From Bugula neritina (Eukaryota; Bryozoa; Gymnolaemata; Cheilostomatida; Bugulidae), in NCBI GenBank assembly GCA_964035545.1, contig OZ037766.1, positions 5,433,722 to 5,497,721 on the forward strand: a stretch of DNA of 64,000 nt, written 5' to 3'. Shown piece by piece: positions 1 through 12,231 of this stretch. The position numbers and the translations under genes are program-made. Position 1 is the stretch's first letter; each line of letters begins with the position of its first letter. The notes under the pieces were generated by a model. That model did no database searches, was not told where the DNA came from, and was given only the letters and a program-made list of their open reading frames with translations.

Positions 1-445
1 TCATTTTTTGTGATTCCTTACTGGCATTTCTTTGAGGACTTTTATAATATAGAGAATTATTGACTTTATAATCATAGGTTTTGTGATTGCCACTACTACT
101 ATTTAGTGGAAATGGGTAATTTGCAAAATCATCAAGACTTCCACGAATGCCATTACCTACAGAGCTCTTAGGACTTCTAGTTGTATAGTTGTCTGGAATC
201 TGGTGGTTCCCGTGCCGGCCGTGGAACCTGTAGTTTTCCAGATCTGTATAATTCTGAAAATTTCCGAAACCCTGTGGACCCTGACTGTTTCCCCGATTGA
301 TAATATTCTGTATGTTTTGACGGTTTTGAATCATTGGTAAGGCAGCCCGAGGGTTTTGTGCTTGTGCTTGATCTTCCTCATCCTCCTGCAGCCCAGGGTA
401 GAAGGACTCGCAGGTAGTATGAAGGCTTTCACTGTCATCACTCAT
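1..445 (-). CDS. N-terminal exon of an unrecognised Asn/Gln-rich protein (partial, runs off the left edge)
   Basis: Reading the minus strand from the ATG at 443-445, the frame stays open for 148 codons to the window edge. The product begins MSDDSESLHTTCESFYPG, continues with an acidic stretch (LQEDEEDQAQAQ), and then becomes rich in Asn, Gln, Gly, Tyr and Ser (for example NRQNIQNIINRGNSQGPQGF). An in-frame TGA lies about 20 codons upstream of this ATG with no earlier in-frame ATG, which supports the start. No domain, signal peptide or membrane segment is visible, so this looks like a disordered N-terminal region. I do not recognise the family. An open frame of this length is unlikely by chance in DNA this AT-rich. 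The gene lies head-to-head with the plus-strand gene that starts at 2648. An exon that begins at a splice acceptor instead of this ATG cannot be excluded. Confidence 0.6.
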   Translation of the reverse strand, partial: MSDDSESLHTTCESFYPGLQEDEEDQAQAQNPRAALPMIQNRQNIQNIINRGNSQGPQGFGNFQNYTDLENYRFHGRHGNHQIPDNYTTRSPKSSVGNGIRGSLDDFANYPFPLNSSSGNHKTYDYKVNNSLYYKSPQRNASKESQKM

Positions 446-2631
446 TACTATTTCATCACTCACTTTACGCTGCTTGCATTCTATTTTATATAACTCTTGT
501 CATCTTAAATAAAACTTATATTATAGCATTGTTTGTTCTTAGCAATGTGCAGCATTTCATTACGCATTGTTGCTGTTAAAGTCGCATGCTACCCTGTAAA
601 CTATCTTGAAAATTTATATTAGAAAATGATAAAAGTAGTCAATTTTATACAAATATTATAATAATTTGACGAAAATTAAGTGCTATCTACAGATTAATGT
701 CATTATATTGAACTCTTGATAGTATGCATAGGAATGGTACCATACTAAAATTTTTAAATTATCTGATTGCATATATTAAGATTGATTGCCATAGATTTAT
801 CATTATAATAAATATAATATTATATTATTAATAATTGAACCAATTTTATGAGTATATGAGGAGCTACATGTAAATGATCAACTATAAAAGCATAGCTTTA
901 AAACTTTGGTAATTTTATTAAATTTACAGATACATTCGAATGTCACAAATCATTACAACACAGTGGAAGTTATTCATTTCTGCATGTTTTATTCTTTGTT
1001 ATTTAGAAGCATGCATAATACTTTATCTAACAGCACTAGCCAGTGTGTAGATCAAGTGCAATATGAAGTCTGAGGTCTAACATGTTATATAATAAATACA
1101 ACTTGAAAAAGGTTTTGAGACAAAACAAAAGTTTGGAACTTGGTTTAATATAAATTTCTCAAGGCAACTTTGAATGATATGCATAAAATACCCACTGTGC
1201 CAAGCATGGGACATAATTTAGGGTCATGCTACTACAACTGCTACTGTATATTAAAGGCCAGCTACTACAATAAAATAATTATTTGATCTTTGATCTTCAG
1301 GTTGTTTAGTCACAAGTATACACTTGGCTAGACAGATATTATCTAAGAAAAAATTCCTGCTTTGCATTGACTTAGTGAGTGCGACAAGTTAAACTCTCCT
1401 TTGTATACTTCATGGTCAACTCCCTCTAAAGGGGTCAAATCAGCAACCAATAAGAGTAAAATAACAAAGATCAATTAAACCTTTTTCTTATGTTTATGTT
1501 TACGTAAGAAACCCAGCACTACAAAAACACAGGCTCTACCTTATTAAAGAAAACATTCTTGAGTTCACTAATTATGTAAACCCTTTGGCTGAAAGGGTGC
1601 AATTGAAAGACCTGTTATGCACATATACTGCACATACCTATCAAAAGATTTTTATAGCATGAAAATTCTAAAGAAAAATTCTATGTCAGATGAATAAGAA
1701 GTATATGTGATGAAGAAATGTTATGAAACAAAGGGCTGCTAGCAACTAATAACATATGTGAGACTACGATTACATCAGTGGCCTATTGCATTCAGCAGGT
1801 AGTGAGAGAAGCATATAGAGATATTTTTGAATTCTGAGCATATATTTATAACAAGGTGAGTTCGAGATTAACCTCAGCTCCATTCACCGTCATATTATTA
1901 GAAAAATCTTTGAGTGGGTAAATAATGACTCTTACCAAATTTCACTTCTTATTACTTGACACTTTATAGTTTATGCTATACATACATTGTGACCATAAAT
2001 ATAATAAAACATTGCAAGAAATTTAGAAATTTTAAGTTCTATTCAATGTTGCTATTACCATAAGGACATATGTACTTGTGGAAAAAATATGATAAAAAAT
2101 TAGTTCAAGGTCAGGTATTAACAAAATAGAAGCAAAACATGTTGTAACAAAGCAATTCACAACCTAGCTCAATATTGCTGTAAACATATAAACATTAAAT
2201 GCTACTGAACTTAGCTGAAAATTTAGGTCTATTGGCATTTCATTGTTAATATCGTGCTGTACGTATTATAGTTTATTATATAAATTTGCAAGCTGTGTAA
2301 AAACATGGCATCATTATTTTAATGAGCATAAAATTTAATATTTAGCAAATTAAAATTTAGTATTTAAGATGCCAGATAGCTGCTACAAGTAGACAATGCC
2401 ACGAATAACAGCCACTTTCTAAACCTGTCAGTTATATTGGATTTTATGAAGCAATGAACTTTAAGGAAAGCAGCTATTGAATTTAGATAATCATTGTTTT
2501 TGCATTGACTTTCATGCCTATCAGTTAATTGGTGCTAAGATTTGAGATCACAGTGACTGTTGGCAAATCTTAGTGCATGTAGAAATTTATAATGCTGGTT
2601 TGATATATTGAATAGGTTTGTTGCAGACACA
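446..2631. other. AT-rich spacer between two divergent genes
   Basis: No open frame with coding character, RNA gene or clear repeat is visible here. The stretch separates the minus-strand gene at 1-445 from the plus-strand gene at 2648, so both promoters and any untranslated first exons should lie in it. A good 3' splice site (ggtttgttgcag) ends at about 2631, just before the ATG at 2648. This suggests that the plus-strand gene has a spliced 5' untranslated leader. Confidence 0.5.
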
Positions 2632-2647
2632 GGCTATATAACTGAAC

Positions 2648-5328
2648 ATGTCTGGAAGTTCTAAAGAACTAACAGCTATTATAGTAAACCTGAAGGAGGC
2701 AAGGATATTAGACAAATCAGTACAAACACTGGCGTTAGAAGAATCGTATGCCTCCAAGCTCTTAGATCTCAACAGTAAAATGGTCAAGTTCAACTATGGA
2801 AGATTGAAAAACAATGTGAATAAAATTCGGTCATACTTAAAGCCAGAGGAGATCAGCGTAATGAGAAGTTTAGAGTCAGATGGCAAGTTTAAGGCAGAAC
2901 ACCCAATGATATGCAGCAGCAGCAACGCTACAAAAATCGCTGCCGCTCATAAAAGACTGAACTTAAATTCATACAGACGAGCACAAAGTGCCATGCCAAG
3001 AATTCGACAACAGCATAGGAATACAAAACTGTGTAACAGACAAGGAGCTGTTACAAAGTCTGTTGAAATTAGCTCTTTAGACGAGATATCAGAACCTAGT
3101 CTTTTATGCTCACATCGAAAAGAAAGACCTAAAACAACTATTTTATCTGGACACGATGAAATTGACGACAAGGAGTTGACGTTGGAAAGGAACACGACTT
3201 TGCTGTTAGAGAAGATAACACGAGCTCAAAAAGCCAACAAGATTCACTCGCCACAAGTAACTTACAGCTGCCATGATGAAAAACCGCCTGAAAGTGACGA
3301 TTCAAAAGGAAACAAAAGTGTGCTTGATGCTTTTGGTCCCAACCCTTATGAGGAACGCCGACAAAAACTTCTCAAAACTGAAAGTCAAGCATTTTCACAA
3401 TTAACAAACAAAAAGCAGGGATTTGTAGAAGATGTTAAAAAGTTCATCCGAGAAAACCCATGCCCAATTTCAACAGAACCAGCAATGACTCAGGAGATAA
3501 TAAACTCAATAGACAGCATGACAGCTCGACCAGGTAGGCAGTATGCCTCTAATGGAGCTAAGGCTAGGCTTCCAAAGAGGCGTGGCCGCTTGGTGATAGA
3601 TTTGTTTGCAGAGATTAGAAAAACTCGCTATCTAAGAGTAGATGATTCCCAGATTGATTATTCTAACAGTAGTACTCTAGCACGAGAGTTTATGAAAAAA
3701 ACAGTGCAATGGCGTCATTATGAAAGCAAGCCTTTATCTTTTCATGACTCGGCCATGCTTTAAGTTCTGATGCCATTACACTTGTGCTGCTAATACATTG
3801 TGTTTGTGATGCTTCTTGTGAGTGTAAAACTACTTTTGCTGTGATGAGTTTTTGATGAAAAAATTAACAATGCTCTTACTGACTATGCACCATTTGTATA
3901 ACACAACTTTATAGCTGGAGATCCAACCCAGAATAATGTTGCGGTTGCTTTTAATATAATTTGATTTAATAACTTGTAAAGCAAATGACGTTATTTAACA
4001 TGCTTACTGTATAATCAGCACACAGAGCAGTATTGTTTGTATTGAGATGAAATTTATATTCTCCTCGGCATAGATCCTTATAATAAGTTTGTTTTTCCTG
4101 TAAACTTTTAAGCCATTTAATGTGACAGTTACAATTAAGTATTATGCTTTTCTCTCTTATTAAATATCTCCAAAGGTTGATTAAGACAGGTGTAGTATAT
4201 AATGATAAAATTTTGAGACACCTACATTCTAGATATGAGAAATATAGCATGAGAAGTTATGTTCTCAAGTGAATTTCACCATTCAAGTTTCAAACCATAA
4301 TTTGAAAAGGCGTTTGGAGGAACTTAGGCTATTGAAATTTCGCCACTGCTGCATCCAAATGGGTAGACTAAAGAGAACCAAACTCAAAGTTGAAAACTTC
4401 AAACAATAATATTTTTTGATAGGCTTTAAATCCTTTTAAACTGGGTGTCTGATTTACTGCTAAAAACACTGGATAATCACAATATTTACCTTTCATATAG
4501 CTGTTACTTGAATTTATTAAAAGTATATTTACATTATATGCTCTAAAATCGAAGAACTATATTATATAGAATACCTACACTGCAAATTTCTTATAAAATT
4601 GCTATTTTGACTTCTTCTATGATTATATTGTAGTCTCATAAATGTGCATAATATTTAGCTTAATCTTAAAAGTACCATCCAGCAATACGTTATTTCAAGT
4701 TGAAGCGAGTTCAAATGCTTATGAGAGATAAGTATATCCCAACGTGTTTCAAAAAGTAAATGCAAGCAACAGACAGAATTACTTTTCAACAAAAGCGTTG
4801 TGTCCTAATCACCACTGTAGTACAAAGAATTGTTGAGTGAGTGAAGACTAATTGCTATTCTAATCAGCACCTCACACCCATTCATCACATTGAAGGAGTA
4901 AGTATACATGTTCACCTAATATCCTGACTCATAACTTGGCAGGTGTTACTAAAAATTATAAACAAAATATTATATTCATTGGCATTGCATTTTGTTATTC
5001 AAGTGTTGACTTGCTACTAATGGCCCCACCCAATATTCAAATGATATCATTGAAATATTAAGGCTGTTCTGAACAACATATTATGTAATTAGACCAACTA
5101 GTAGTAGAGCTCCTTGTGCTCTCTACTGTTATTGCTTTAATTGCAGATGAACGGCAAGAAGAAAGATCAAGCAAGCACATAGATGTAAATTTATTGCAGA
5201 AAGCCATATTCACCGAAGATGTTGATGAGAGAAATTACTACATGCTTAAAATTATGAGAAAGGGCAAACAACTTCCAAATACTAATGAAGATTTGTTTTT
5301 GCCGTATAAATATAGAATGTTGACATAA
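2648..5328 (+). CDS. Unrecognised basic protein, two exons, with an alternative unspliced C-terminus
   Basis: A 371-codon frame runs from ATG 2648 to the TAA at 3761-3763. It encodes a hydrophilic Lys/Arg/Ser-rich protein starting MSGSSKELTAIIVNLKEAR, with a possible helical region around residues 15-60 and no signal peptide or membrane span. Inside it, at 3533, a donor (CCAG|GTAGGC) leaves phase 1. At 5147 a strong acceptor (tttaattgcag) opens an exon in the matching phase. This exon encodes about 59 residues ending LPYKYRMLT and a stop at 5326-5328. The spliced product would be 355 residues (exons 2648-3533 and 5147-5328). An AATAAA follows the second exon at 5526, and none was seen soon after 3763, so I favour the spliced form as the main transcript. 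The 76 codons beyond the donor (for example GRLVIDLFAEIRKTRYL) also look coding. I do not recognise the family. Confidence 0.6.
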
Positions 5329-5525
5329 ATGCATCATAATTTGCTTAGAACAAATTATATAATGCTTGCATATTATTACTTGTACTTTTCAATTAGCATA
5401 TTTATACCATTATGTACATATGATAAAATATCTCAATAGATGTGCTAAACGCAGAAAGAGAAACTAAAAGCAAGTTTTAAATGTAAATTGACCTATTCCA
5501 GTTTCCAAGCTTGTAAAACAAAATC

Positions 5526-5531
5526 AATAAA
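5526..5531 (+). terminator. Probable polyadenylation signal AATAAA
   Basis: AATAAA lies about 200 bases after the stop at 5328 and about 140 bases before the last coding exon of the convergent minus-strand gene (5670-5720). The position fits the 3' end of the plus-strand gene. Confidence 0.5.
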
Positions 5532-5669
5532 TTACTAAATGAGTCATCCCTCCATATTCAGTTATTGCGTTGCATTTCACACAAGCTTCATGCCATCACC
5601 ACTTGGAATAGGATGGGTTGTAATAAACACTTTCAAATTTTCTACAGTCCAGTGGTAGCTCCACCCTTG

Positions 5670-8600
5670 CTATTCTATATAGGTTGAGCCAAAGTACATG
5701 GTCTCGGGCTCATCGACGTCCTAGAAGTATACAATACAAATTGCTTTACTAACAAATAGATGCTGGCAGGAGAGCATAAATCCCACTATATTTAAATAAA
5801 ACAGTAATACAATCTTGTATTAATTTTATATAATTTTTAAAACATTGCACTAACTTTGACGTTCATATAGCAAAAACAATACAAAAAGATATCCTATATG
5901 CTTCTAACAAGTTGCCATGTAAAACCGTATTTTGATAGTTGCACTACAGTCCTTATCCACACCAGTTCTCTTACTATTTACCACATGCAGCTTTGTAGGC
6001 AATTTTGGAGCTAGATAAAATTTTACCTTTACAGATAATGGACTAAAAATTATATTTGTACTTTTAACTAATGAACGTTCAGAGCATGTATGAATCTTAG
6101 CTGTAAAATAAATGGGTCTTGGAACATTCAACTTATTAACCATATGCAAACACCCTTTATATTGATCTAGCATACTAGCCTACTGTTTTAGTTCAATGAA
6201 ACTGATTTATTCCGGTGCTACTTACTGGCTCATAAGCACTTTTCCCTGGTTTCAGCTTTTTAGCATCTGATGTGCGCTTAGTTGAATGCTTTTTACCAGA
6301 GGATTTGGGGCTTTCAGTAACCTTTCCTGGAGATGTTCGTCTACGCCTACGTCTTTCTGCAATACAAATATGATTGGCCGCTTCACAATGCATCTGCAAG
6401 TATTCAGATTATTTGTAGTCCGAATAGCCAATACTTGTGACATGTTGGCTAGGCACACCTCAGCATGTATATTCACTAACATCTAATTTTATCAAGATAA
6501 CTGGATGGCATTTAAAGTTGGTTAAATAACTAATTATGCTTATGACTTCATTTAAATATTGTGATGCAAGTAGTGATTGATAAAAAATCTTAAATGAATT
6601 ATCTATTTACTTTAGCTAACTTTTTTTTTCATAATCATACGCCCCTAACCTGCAATGTCAAAATATTTCTATCTGTACAAAATTGAATACAGCCTCATTA
6701 TGCTTCTAGCTTTCTCATCAAACCTAATCTATATTTTTTTTCCAAACCCTTACAAGTAGCAGAGCTAACAGAATGTAAGAGAGTTGATTTTTTAAGAGTA
6801 AAGCAATTCTAAATGAACTAGTTCTTAATTTTTATTATTTTGAAACTTAATAAACATGTAATTAAACAAAATGTTACAGTTTAAAATGTGAGATATAACA
6901 TAAAGTGGTAGACTATGGCCACTAAACTAATAATTGCTAAAATAAATTCTCTTTAAATGTTTTGCAGTAGGTAAGTGCAATATTACAGCAATCTTCAAAT
7001 AGTTGACTGATTGCAATAGAAAATAGACGCATTAGAAATACTTACTTTTCGGCTCAGGTTTGTCTTCAAGCCCCTCGTAAACAGGCATTGCATCTTTTTG
7101 AGCAAATCCTTGATACATATTTGGGTCATCTTTTTTTGCAAATCCTTGATACATATTTGGGTCATCTTTTTGAGCAAATCCTTGATACATATTTGGGTCA
7201 TCTTTTTTTGCAAATCCTTGATACATATTTGGGTCATCTTTTTGAGCAAATCCTTGATACATATTTGGGTCATCTTTCTGCGCAAACCCTTGGTAGACAT
7301 TCTTTTCATCCTTTTGTGCGAACCCTTGATACATGTTTTTGTCATCTTTTCGATCAAATCCTTGGTAGACATTTTTCTCATCTTTTTGCGCAAATCCTTG
7401 ATACATATTTGGGTCATCTTTGTGTGCGAATCCTTGATACATATTTGGGTCATCTTTGTGTGCGAATCCTTGATACATATTTGGGTCATCTTTGTGTGCG
7501 AATCCTTGATACATATTTGGGTCATCTTTTTTTGCAAATCCTTGATACATATTTGGGTCATCTTTTTTTGCAAATCCTTGATACATATTTGGGTCATCTT
7601 TTTTTGCAAATCCTTGATACATATTTGGGTCATCTTTTTGAGCAAATCCTTGATACATATTTGGGTCATCTTTGTGTGCAAATCCTTGATACATATTTGG
7701 GTCATCTTTGTGTGCAAATCCTTGATACATATTTGGGTCATCTTTGTGTGCAAATCCTTGATACATATTTGGGTCATCTTTGTGTGCAAAGCCTTGATAC
7801 ATATTTGGATCATCTTTCTGTGCAAACCCTTGATAGACATTCTTTTCATTGTGCTTTGGTTCATTCTTTGTCTGAGGCAATGGTTTATCCCTTTGAGCAG
7901 GTTTCCCCCCTAAAGGTTTATTAGGTTCTAAAAAGCATATACAAGTTTGAACAAAGTAAAAAATACCCTAGTACAATAACTCAAAATAGCTATTCAATCT
8001 CACAAATAAAACAGACATTACTGAGCACCTACATGCTTAAAATTAATTAAAATATGTACTGAGTAAAACCTGTTGCAATGTACTTTTTTTTATAAATTTG
8101 TCCCATAGAATGGTTGAAATTATGACTCAACTTGAAATTTAAAATTAATTTGTGGACTCTACCAGTCAAATCACATTATTAGTATTATTAGTATTGCACT
8201 CATCAATTGTCTTTATTAATTATAGGTATGTGTTTTATCAACCAAAGTACCTATCTGTTAAAAGCTCAAGTTAAATAATTTTTCATCTGTGAAATTAAAA
8301 CTTTGATTTAAATAAAAATTTCAAGAAATAATTCAAATTGACCGAAATATTTAATGGTGGAAACCTATAAACCTGAAATATATGGAGTTAATACAACTGA
8401 TTGGTAAACTCAATCTGGTTTTCAAAATTCGTAACAATGAGGAACTCAATGTAACCAAATAAAATATTTAAATAATACTAACCATTTGAATTCTGTTTTT
8501 GGTTAAAGTTGTCATCAATAATAGCTCGCTAAAAACATTATGATTTGATTTTAAAGCAAAAAATGACACAAAAAATTTATTATGGCGACAATAGGAGTAA

Positions 8601-11600
8601 AACTAGGGTAGCATTTACGCAGGTTGACTAATGAAACAAACATGTTGAGCAAATTTTGTGGCAGAAAACAGCGTTTCAATTTCTTGTAGGTATACAGGTA
8701 ATCTATGCTTATGGGTCATTTTACTTAATTTAGTACACACTGGATATCTTCAGTTTTTAGCTATTTTTCACAATTTAACTGCTAATGGACATGGTTTTTT
8801 GCCCAAAATTAATAAAGTACCAATAAATACACCTAAATAATCAAAGTTCTTTAAATTTTGCTTCATTTCCCATGTTTTTTCCTAATTATTCAGCTACTTT
8901 TGGTTGCAGACCGTTACGGTTTTTTGTAACGGTCCGCACTCCTAATAAGCTAAATATATAAGAAAAAACATGGGAAATCAAGCAAAATTAAAAAGAGCTT
9001 TAATTGTTTCAGTGTATTTATTGGTGCTTTATTAGTTTTAAGCAAAAACCCATGTTCATTACCAGCTAAATTGTGAAAAATAGCTAAAAAATGGAGATTT
9101 CAGTGTGTATTAAATTAGGTAAAATGACCCTTATAGTAACATTTAGCTTTATTTTATGGACGTTTCAAACATAGACATTGCATTGGCTCAAACTTACTTG
9201 TTCTTTCTTGACTTCTCTATCATAGACAGTTGGCCCTTCAACATAATGGGCCGGTCCTAGAATCATAAAACAACATTCATGTGAGAAGACAATTAAGACC
9301 TTTTTTCGCTGAGAAATATTTATAGACACAGAAATTTAAAACAAGCAAATTAATTCAGATTATACCTAAAATAAAAATAGGTAAAACAACAAAATTATAA
9401 TAAAACTTCAAAAAAATAAACACTTGAAATAATTTTTTAAGCGTGTAAGAATTTCTTAGTGATTCTTAAATTTTTAAAATTTATCTGTTTTTCATAATTA
9501 TACATGTGAGAAGTTGAGAAAACAATGTTCCCGCAGGGATTCAAGACCTGCAGCGTTCAAGCTAGAGCACTAACCATTACACAGCAGAGACTACTGGGTA
9601 ATTAAAACGCTACACTCACAGGAGCTTGAAAGGGAAATGATACAATTGAATCTTTAAAATTTAGTTGAGAGAATTGACTAATAGAGTTACAAAAGGAGTA
9701 CAACTTGAGAGTGTAGGCTATATAAAAAGATCAGCACATAGCGAGATGCACAGTGTCAATGGCAATAATACAATACCTGAATCAACAGATTTTATGTTCC
9801 TTTGCTCATTGTAGTCATCCTCTTTTGAAGCCCTCTTTGATGACATTGATTTGGTGATAAACAGAGGCTTTTTGGCGGGCGGCTCTGAGGACGGTTTTGC
9901 TATATTAGGGAGAGGGAGAGGGTCCTCGCCATAGTAATACTCGTACTCATATATTTTCTCAGTATCTTTGTTGTCTCCTGGTTTTACTATATCTTCTTCA
10001 TAATAGTAGTACTCACTCTTCCCATCTGCTCCACACACCAACAATTCATTAATTATTTTATATTACTTATATTCAATGTTTGTGTATCACCACAATATAT
10101 AACAGAGCAGAACACTTGTTGATAGTGGCACTGTGTCATAACTGCAAATATCCCAAATATAATTCAGCACCTGACAAAAGCCCCTTCCTTATAAGAGATA
10201 GGAGCTGAGCTGAGCTGAGCTACGAGGTTGATATGCTTATAAGTTAGAGTAACAGGCTGATAATAATAACTATAACTAATAGATTCTTACCAAATGAAAA
10301 AATCTTGGTTTCACACTGACCAAATATGTAATAAAAAAGCTACAGCTTTTAGTGACTGCTGCAGGTTTAGTGACTCATCTCTACCTGCATTTTTCCTTTT
10401 TCGCTTTTTCCTTCTCTTCTTAGTTTCTTCTGCAACAGCTTTAGTTGCTTCTGCCGTGATTTCCCCGTAATCAATATCTATCTGGTTCAACTTCTCCATC
10501 AGCTTCGCCTGGCCAGCGTCCATAACAGTGCTCTGAACCAGCTGAAAAATTTAAACTACTGAAGTAAAAAATGGAATTAAATGAGAAATTGTAGAAAATT
10601 GTTTAAATAACACAGCCCGGGTCTATGAATTATGACTATTTGTAATTTAAGCAACATTTAAGTTATAGTATGTCTGTCAATAATCATACAATTAATTTTA
10701 AACAATTTGAAACTCTTTACACAACTTCAAGCATCTGTGAATTATTCTGCAATTATGACCTAAAATCTGTAACCTTTGCAGTTACATAAGAAAGTAAAAA
10801 AATACCTTTTTCATCTCCTCAACTGCTTTGTGCTTTGCTGTTATCTCGGCATCAGACGCTCGATGTTGAGCTAACTCGGCGTTTCTGGCCATTTCTGCTA
10901 GGAACTTGTTGTAGAGTGCCACCCCTTGAGCATTCAGTTCCTTAGATTAAAATCACAAAAAATTATGTATAAGCAAACAACTCCAAAAAAATTCAACTAC
11001 ATATAGGAAAGCTGTTAACAAAACATCTCAGACAAATAAATTGATTGATACTCATTTCTTGAGTTGGTAAAAGATGCTTTTCGTCCCGGTCATTCAAGAG
11101 ATTGTACATATGATATAGCTTTATTTTGCAACTCATAATCTAAAATCCACCCTTCACTTTTTGTTTATTGTTTTTCTACAGATTTGCTTAATAAGTCAAA
11201 ACAAACTTGCTATAAAAATGGTCATTCACACCAGTTAGGTTTACATAAAAAATCATTTAATTAATTGAAATGAATATATTTAATCTTAGAAATATCTGAA
11301 ATAATAAGAGCTAAGCATCAACAGATGGTTATGTTGTGCCCTTGATTAGAAGATTTATTTTTAGCATGCTAAATAGTTTGTCTACGAAGTCCCAATCCAT
11401 GGAGATTTGTGTTTCAAAATCCAACTTCATATATTAGTTGAGTGATTGAAAACACATTTAAAAGGAAACTCAACATTCACTCTAAAAGATTTGACAAAAA
11501 ACTATTGACAATACGAAATGAAACGCCACCCACCGCCATATGCTGCTGCTGCATTTTCTGCCATTGAAGTTGTGCCATCTGTATTTGAAGAACTTGCTCG

Positions 11601-12231
11601 GCATCAACGTCTTGCTGCCTCAGCTGCATGGCTAGCAACTCCTGTTGCTTTTCATGCTCCTTTTGTTGCTGATATTCTTGCCACCTAAATAAAATTATCT
11701 TAAGATAGCAGTAAGTCAAAACTTCTCAGCCAAAGGTAAGTTTACAAAAGCACTCATAAAAACTACACCAGGAAAAAACAAAAAAGCATAAAATAATGTA
11801 TAAATGAATAAGAAGTAAAGAAACAAAAAATCTAATGTATGCGCAATACACATTATTTTTTTTACGAGCAATGTGGAGAAGCTAATGCAGCCACATTTTG
11901 TACAACGATAATAGCCACACTGTGTGTGTTTCATCATTCTAGCTACAAACTCACTAGTAATAAAGAATATGTTAACAAGAAGCTCTAACTACCTTTTAAA
12001 GTTTTCAATTGGATCCGCTTCAGGCGCAAGGCTGGGTTCTGCATTTACCTCTACATGAGGTTTTTTAACAGCAACCTGAGTTGGTTTACTAAAGCACACT
12101 GCCTTGATTATCAGGTACAGGGCAGCAGCAAGAACGAAACCAGCTATAGGAAGGGCTATGAGCAGCTTTAAAAGCAAACCATTCTCTTGCCAGTCAGAAT
12201 ATATAAAGTTAGCTGGAAAAATCAACAACAA
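5670..12231 (-). CDS. Single-pass membrane protein with coiled-coil, Tyr-rich tail and 22 tandem YQGF-type repeats
   Basis: Ten phase-consistent minus-strand exons: 12212-11993 (or from ATG 12231), 11684-11534, 10940-10806, 10541-10385, 10025-9777, 9256-9198, 8528-8483, 7927-7046, 6356-6226, 5720-5670. From ATG 12231 the product is 699 residues. In order it has a short N-terminus, one hydrophobic span (LLLKLLIALPIAGFVLAAAL) followed by Lys-rich sequence (positive-inside rule, so a cytoplasmic tail), a long Gln/Glu-rich helical stretch that is probably a coiled coil, and a basic KKRRKKRKRK patch. Then come a Tyr-rich acidic segment (EYYYYEE, YEYEYYYGE), the GPAHYVEGPTVYDREV segment, 22 tandem 12-residue units, an Arg/Lys-rich linker and a Tyr-containing C-terminus (YFGSTYIE). 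The ATG at 12231 sits directly before an acceptor-like ttttccag, so the true start may lie in an unseen upstream exon. A readthrough at 6226 would end at a TGA at 6193 instead. I do not recognise the family. A sorting or phosphotyrosine scaffold role is inference. Confidence 0.72.
7059..7850 (-). repeat. In-frame coding minisatellite: 36-bp unit, 22 copies (YQGF repeats)
   Basis: This array lies wholly inside the 882-nt exon 7046-7927. Each unit encodes 12 residues with consensus KDDPNMYQGFAx, where x is H, K or Q. I count 21 units with YQGF and a last, diverged one with YEGL. Three units near the middle are variants (KNVYQGF, KNMYQGFAQ, YQGFDR). Most units differ only at the residue after FA, and neighbouring units share variants in blocks (AH runs, AK runs). 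That pattern points to recent unequal exchange. The tyrosines are spaced 12 residues apart. The repeat also keeps two antisense frames open, which I treat as artefacts. Confidence 0.9.
8698..9150. mobile_element. Foldback (inverted-repeat) element in an intron of the YQGF-repeat gene
   Basis: The left half (gggtcattttacttaattta, through catttcccatgttttttc) returns in reverse complement in the right half (gaaaaaacatgggaaat through taaattaggtaaaatgaccc). The arms are about 225 bp each and meet near 8925, where there is a second, tighter hairpin (accgttacgg / gtaacggt). This is the form of a foldback-type MITE. It sits in the intron between exons 9256-9198 and 8528-8483. The arms have diverged by scattered substitutions and small gaps, so the insertion is not recent. 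No target-site duplication was resolved. Confidence 0.7.
9525..9600 (-). mobile_element. tRNA-derived SINE head or tRNA pseudogene
   Basis: On the minus strand the sequence has an A-box-like motif (TGTAATGGTTAGTGCTC) followed about 30 bases later by a B-box-like motif (GGTCTTGAATCCC). This is the internal RNA polymerase III promoter layout. The acceptor and T stems do not pair well, so this is not a working tRNA. It lies in an intron of the YQGF-repeat gene. Confidence 0.45.

Noticed and set aside
5904-6173. Minus-strand 89-codon frame (MLDQYKGCLHMVNK...)
   Set aside because: It lies between the donor at 6226 and the last exon 5720-5670, has no matching splice sites, and resembles no family.
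7059-7850. True ITAM array
   Set aside because: The spacing fits (YxxF with eight residues between) but the consensus needs Leu or Ile at the +3 position. I keep it only as ITAM-like spacing.
7088-7924. Two long plus-strand open frames (278 and 271 codons) full of ILDTYLGHLF and SLIHIWVIF repeats
   Set aside because: They are antisense shadows of the 36-bp coding repeat. The 36-bp period is a multiple of three and has no stop in these frames. The minus-strand frame joins flanking exons in phase and the plus-strand frames do not.
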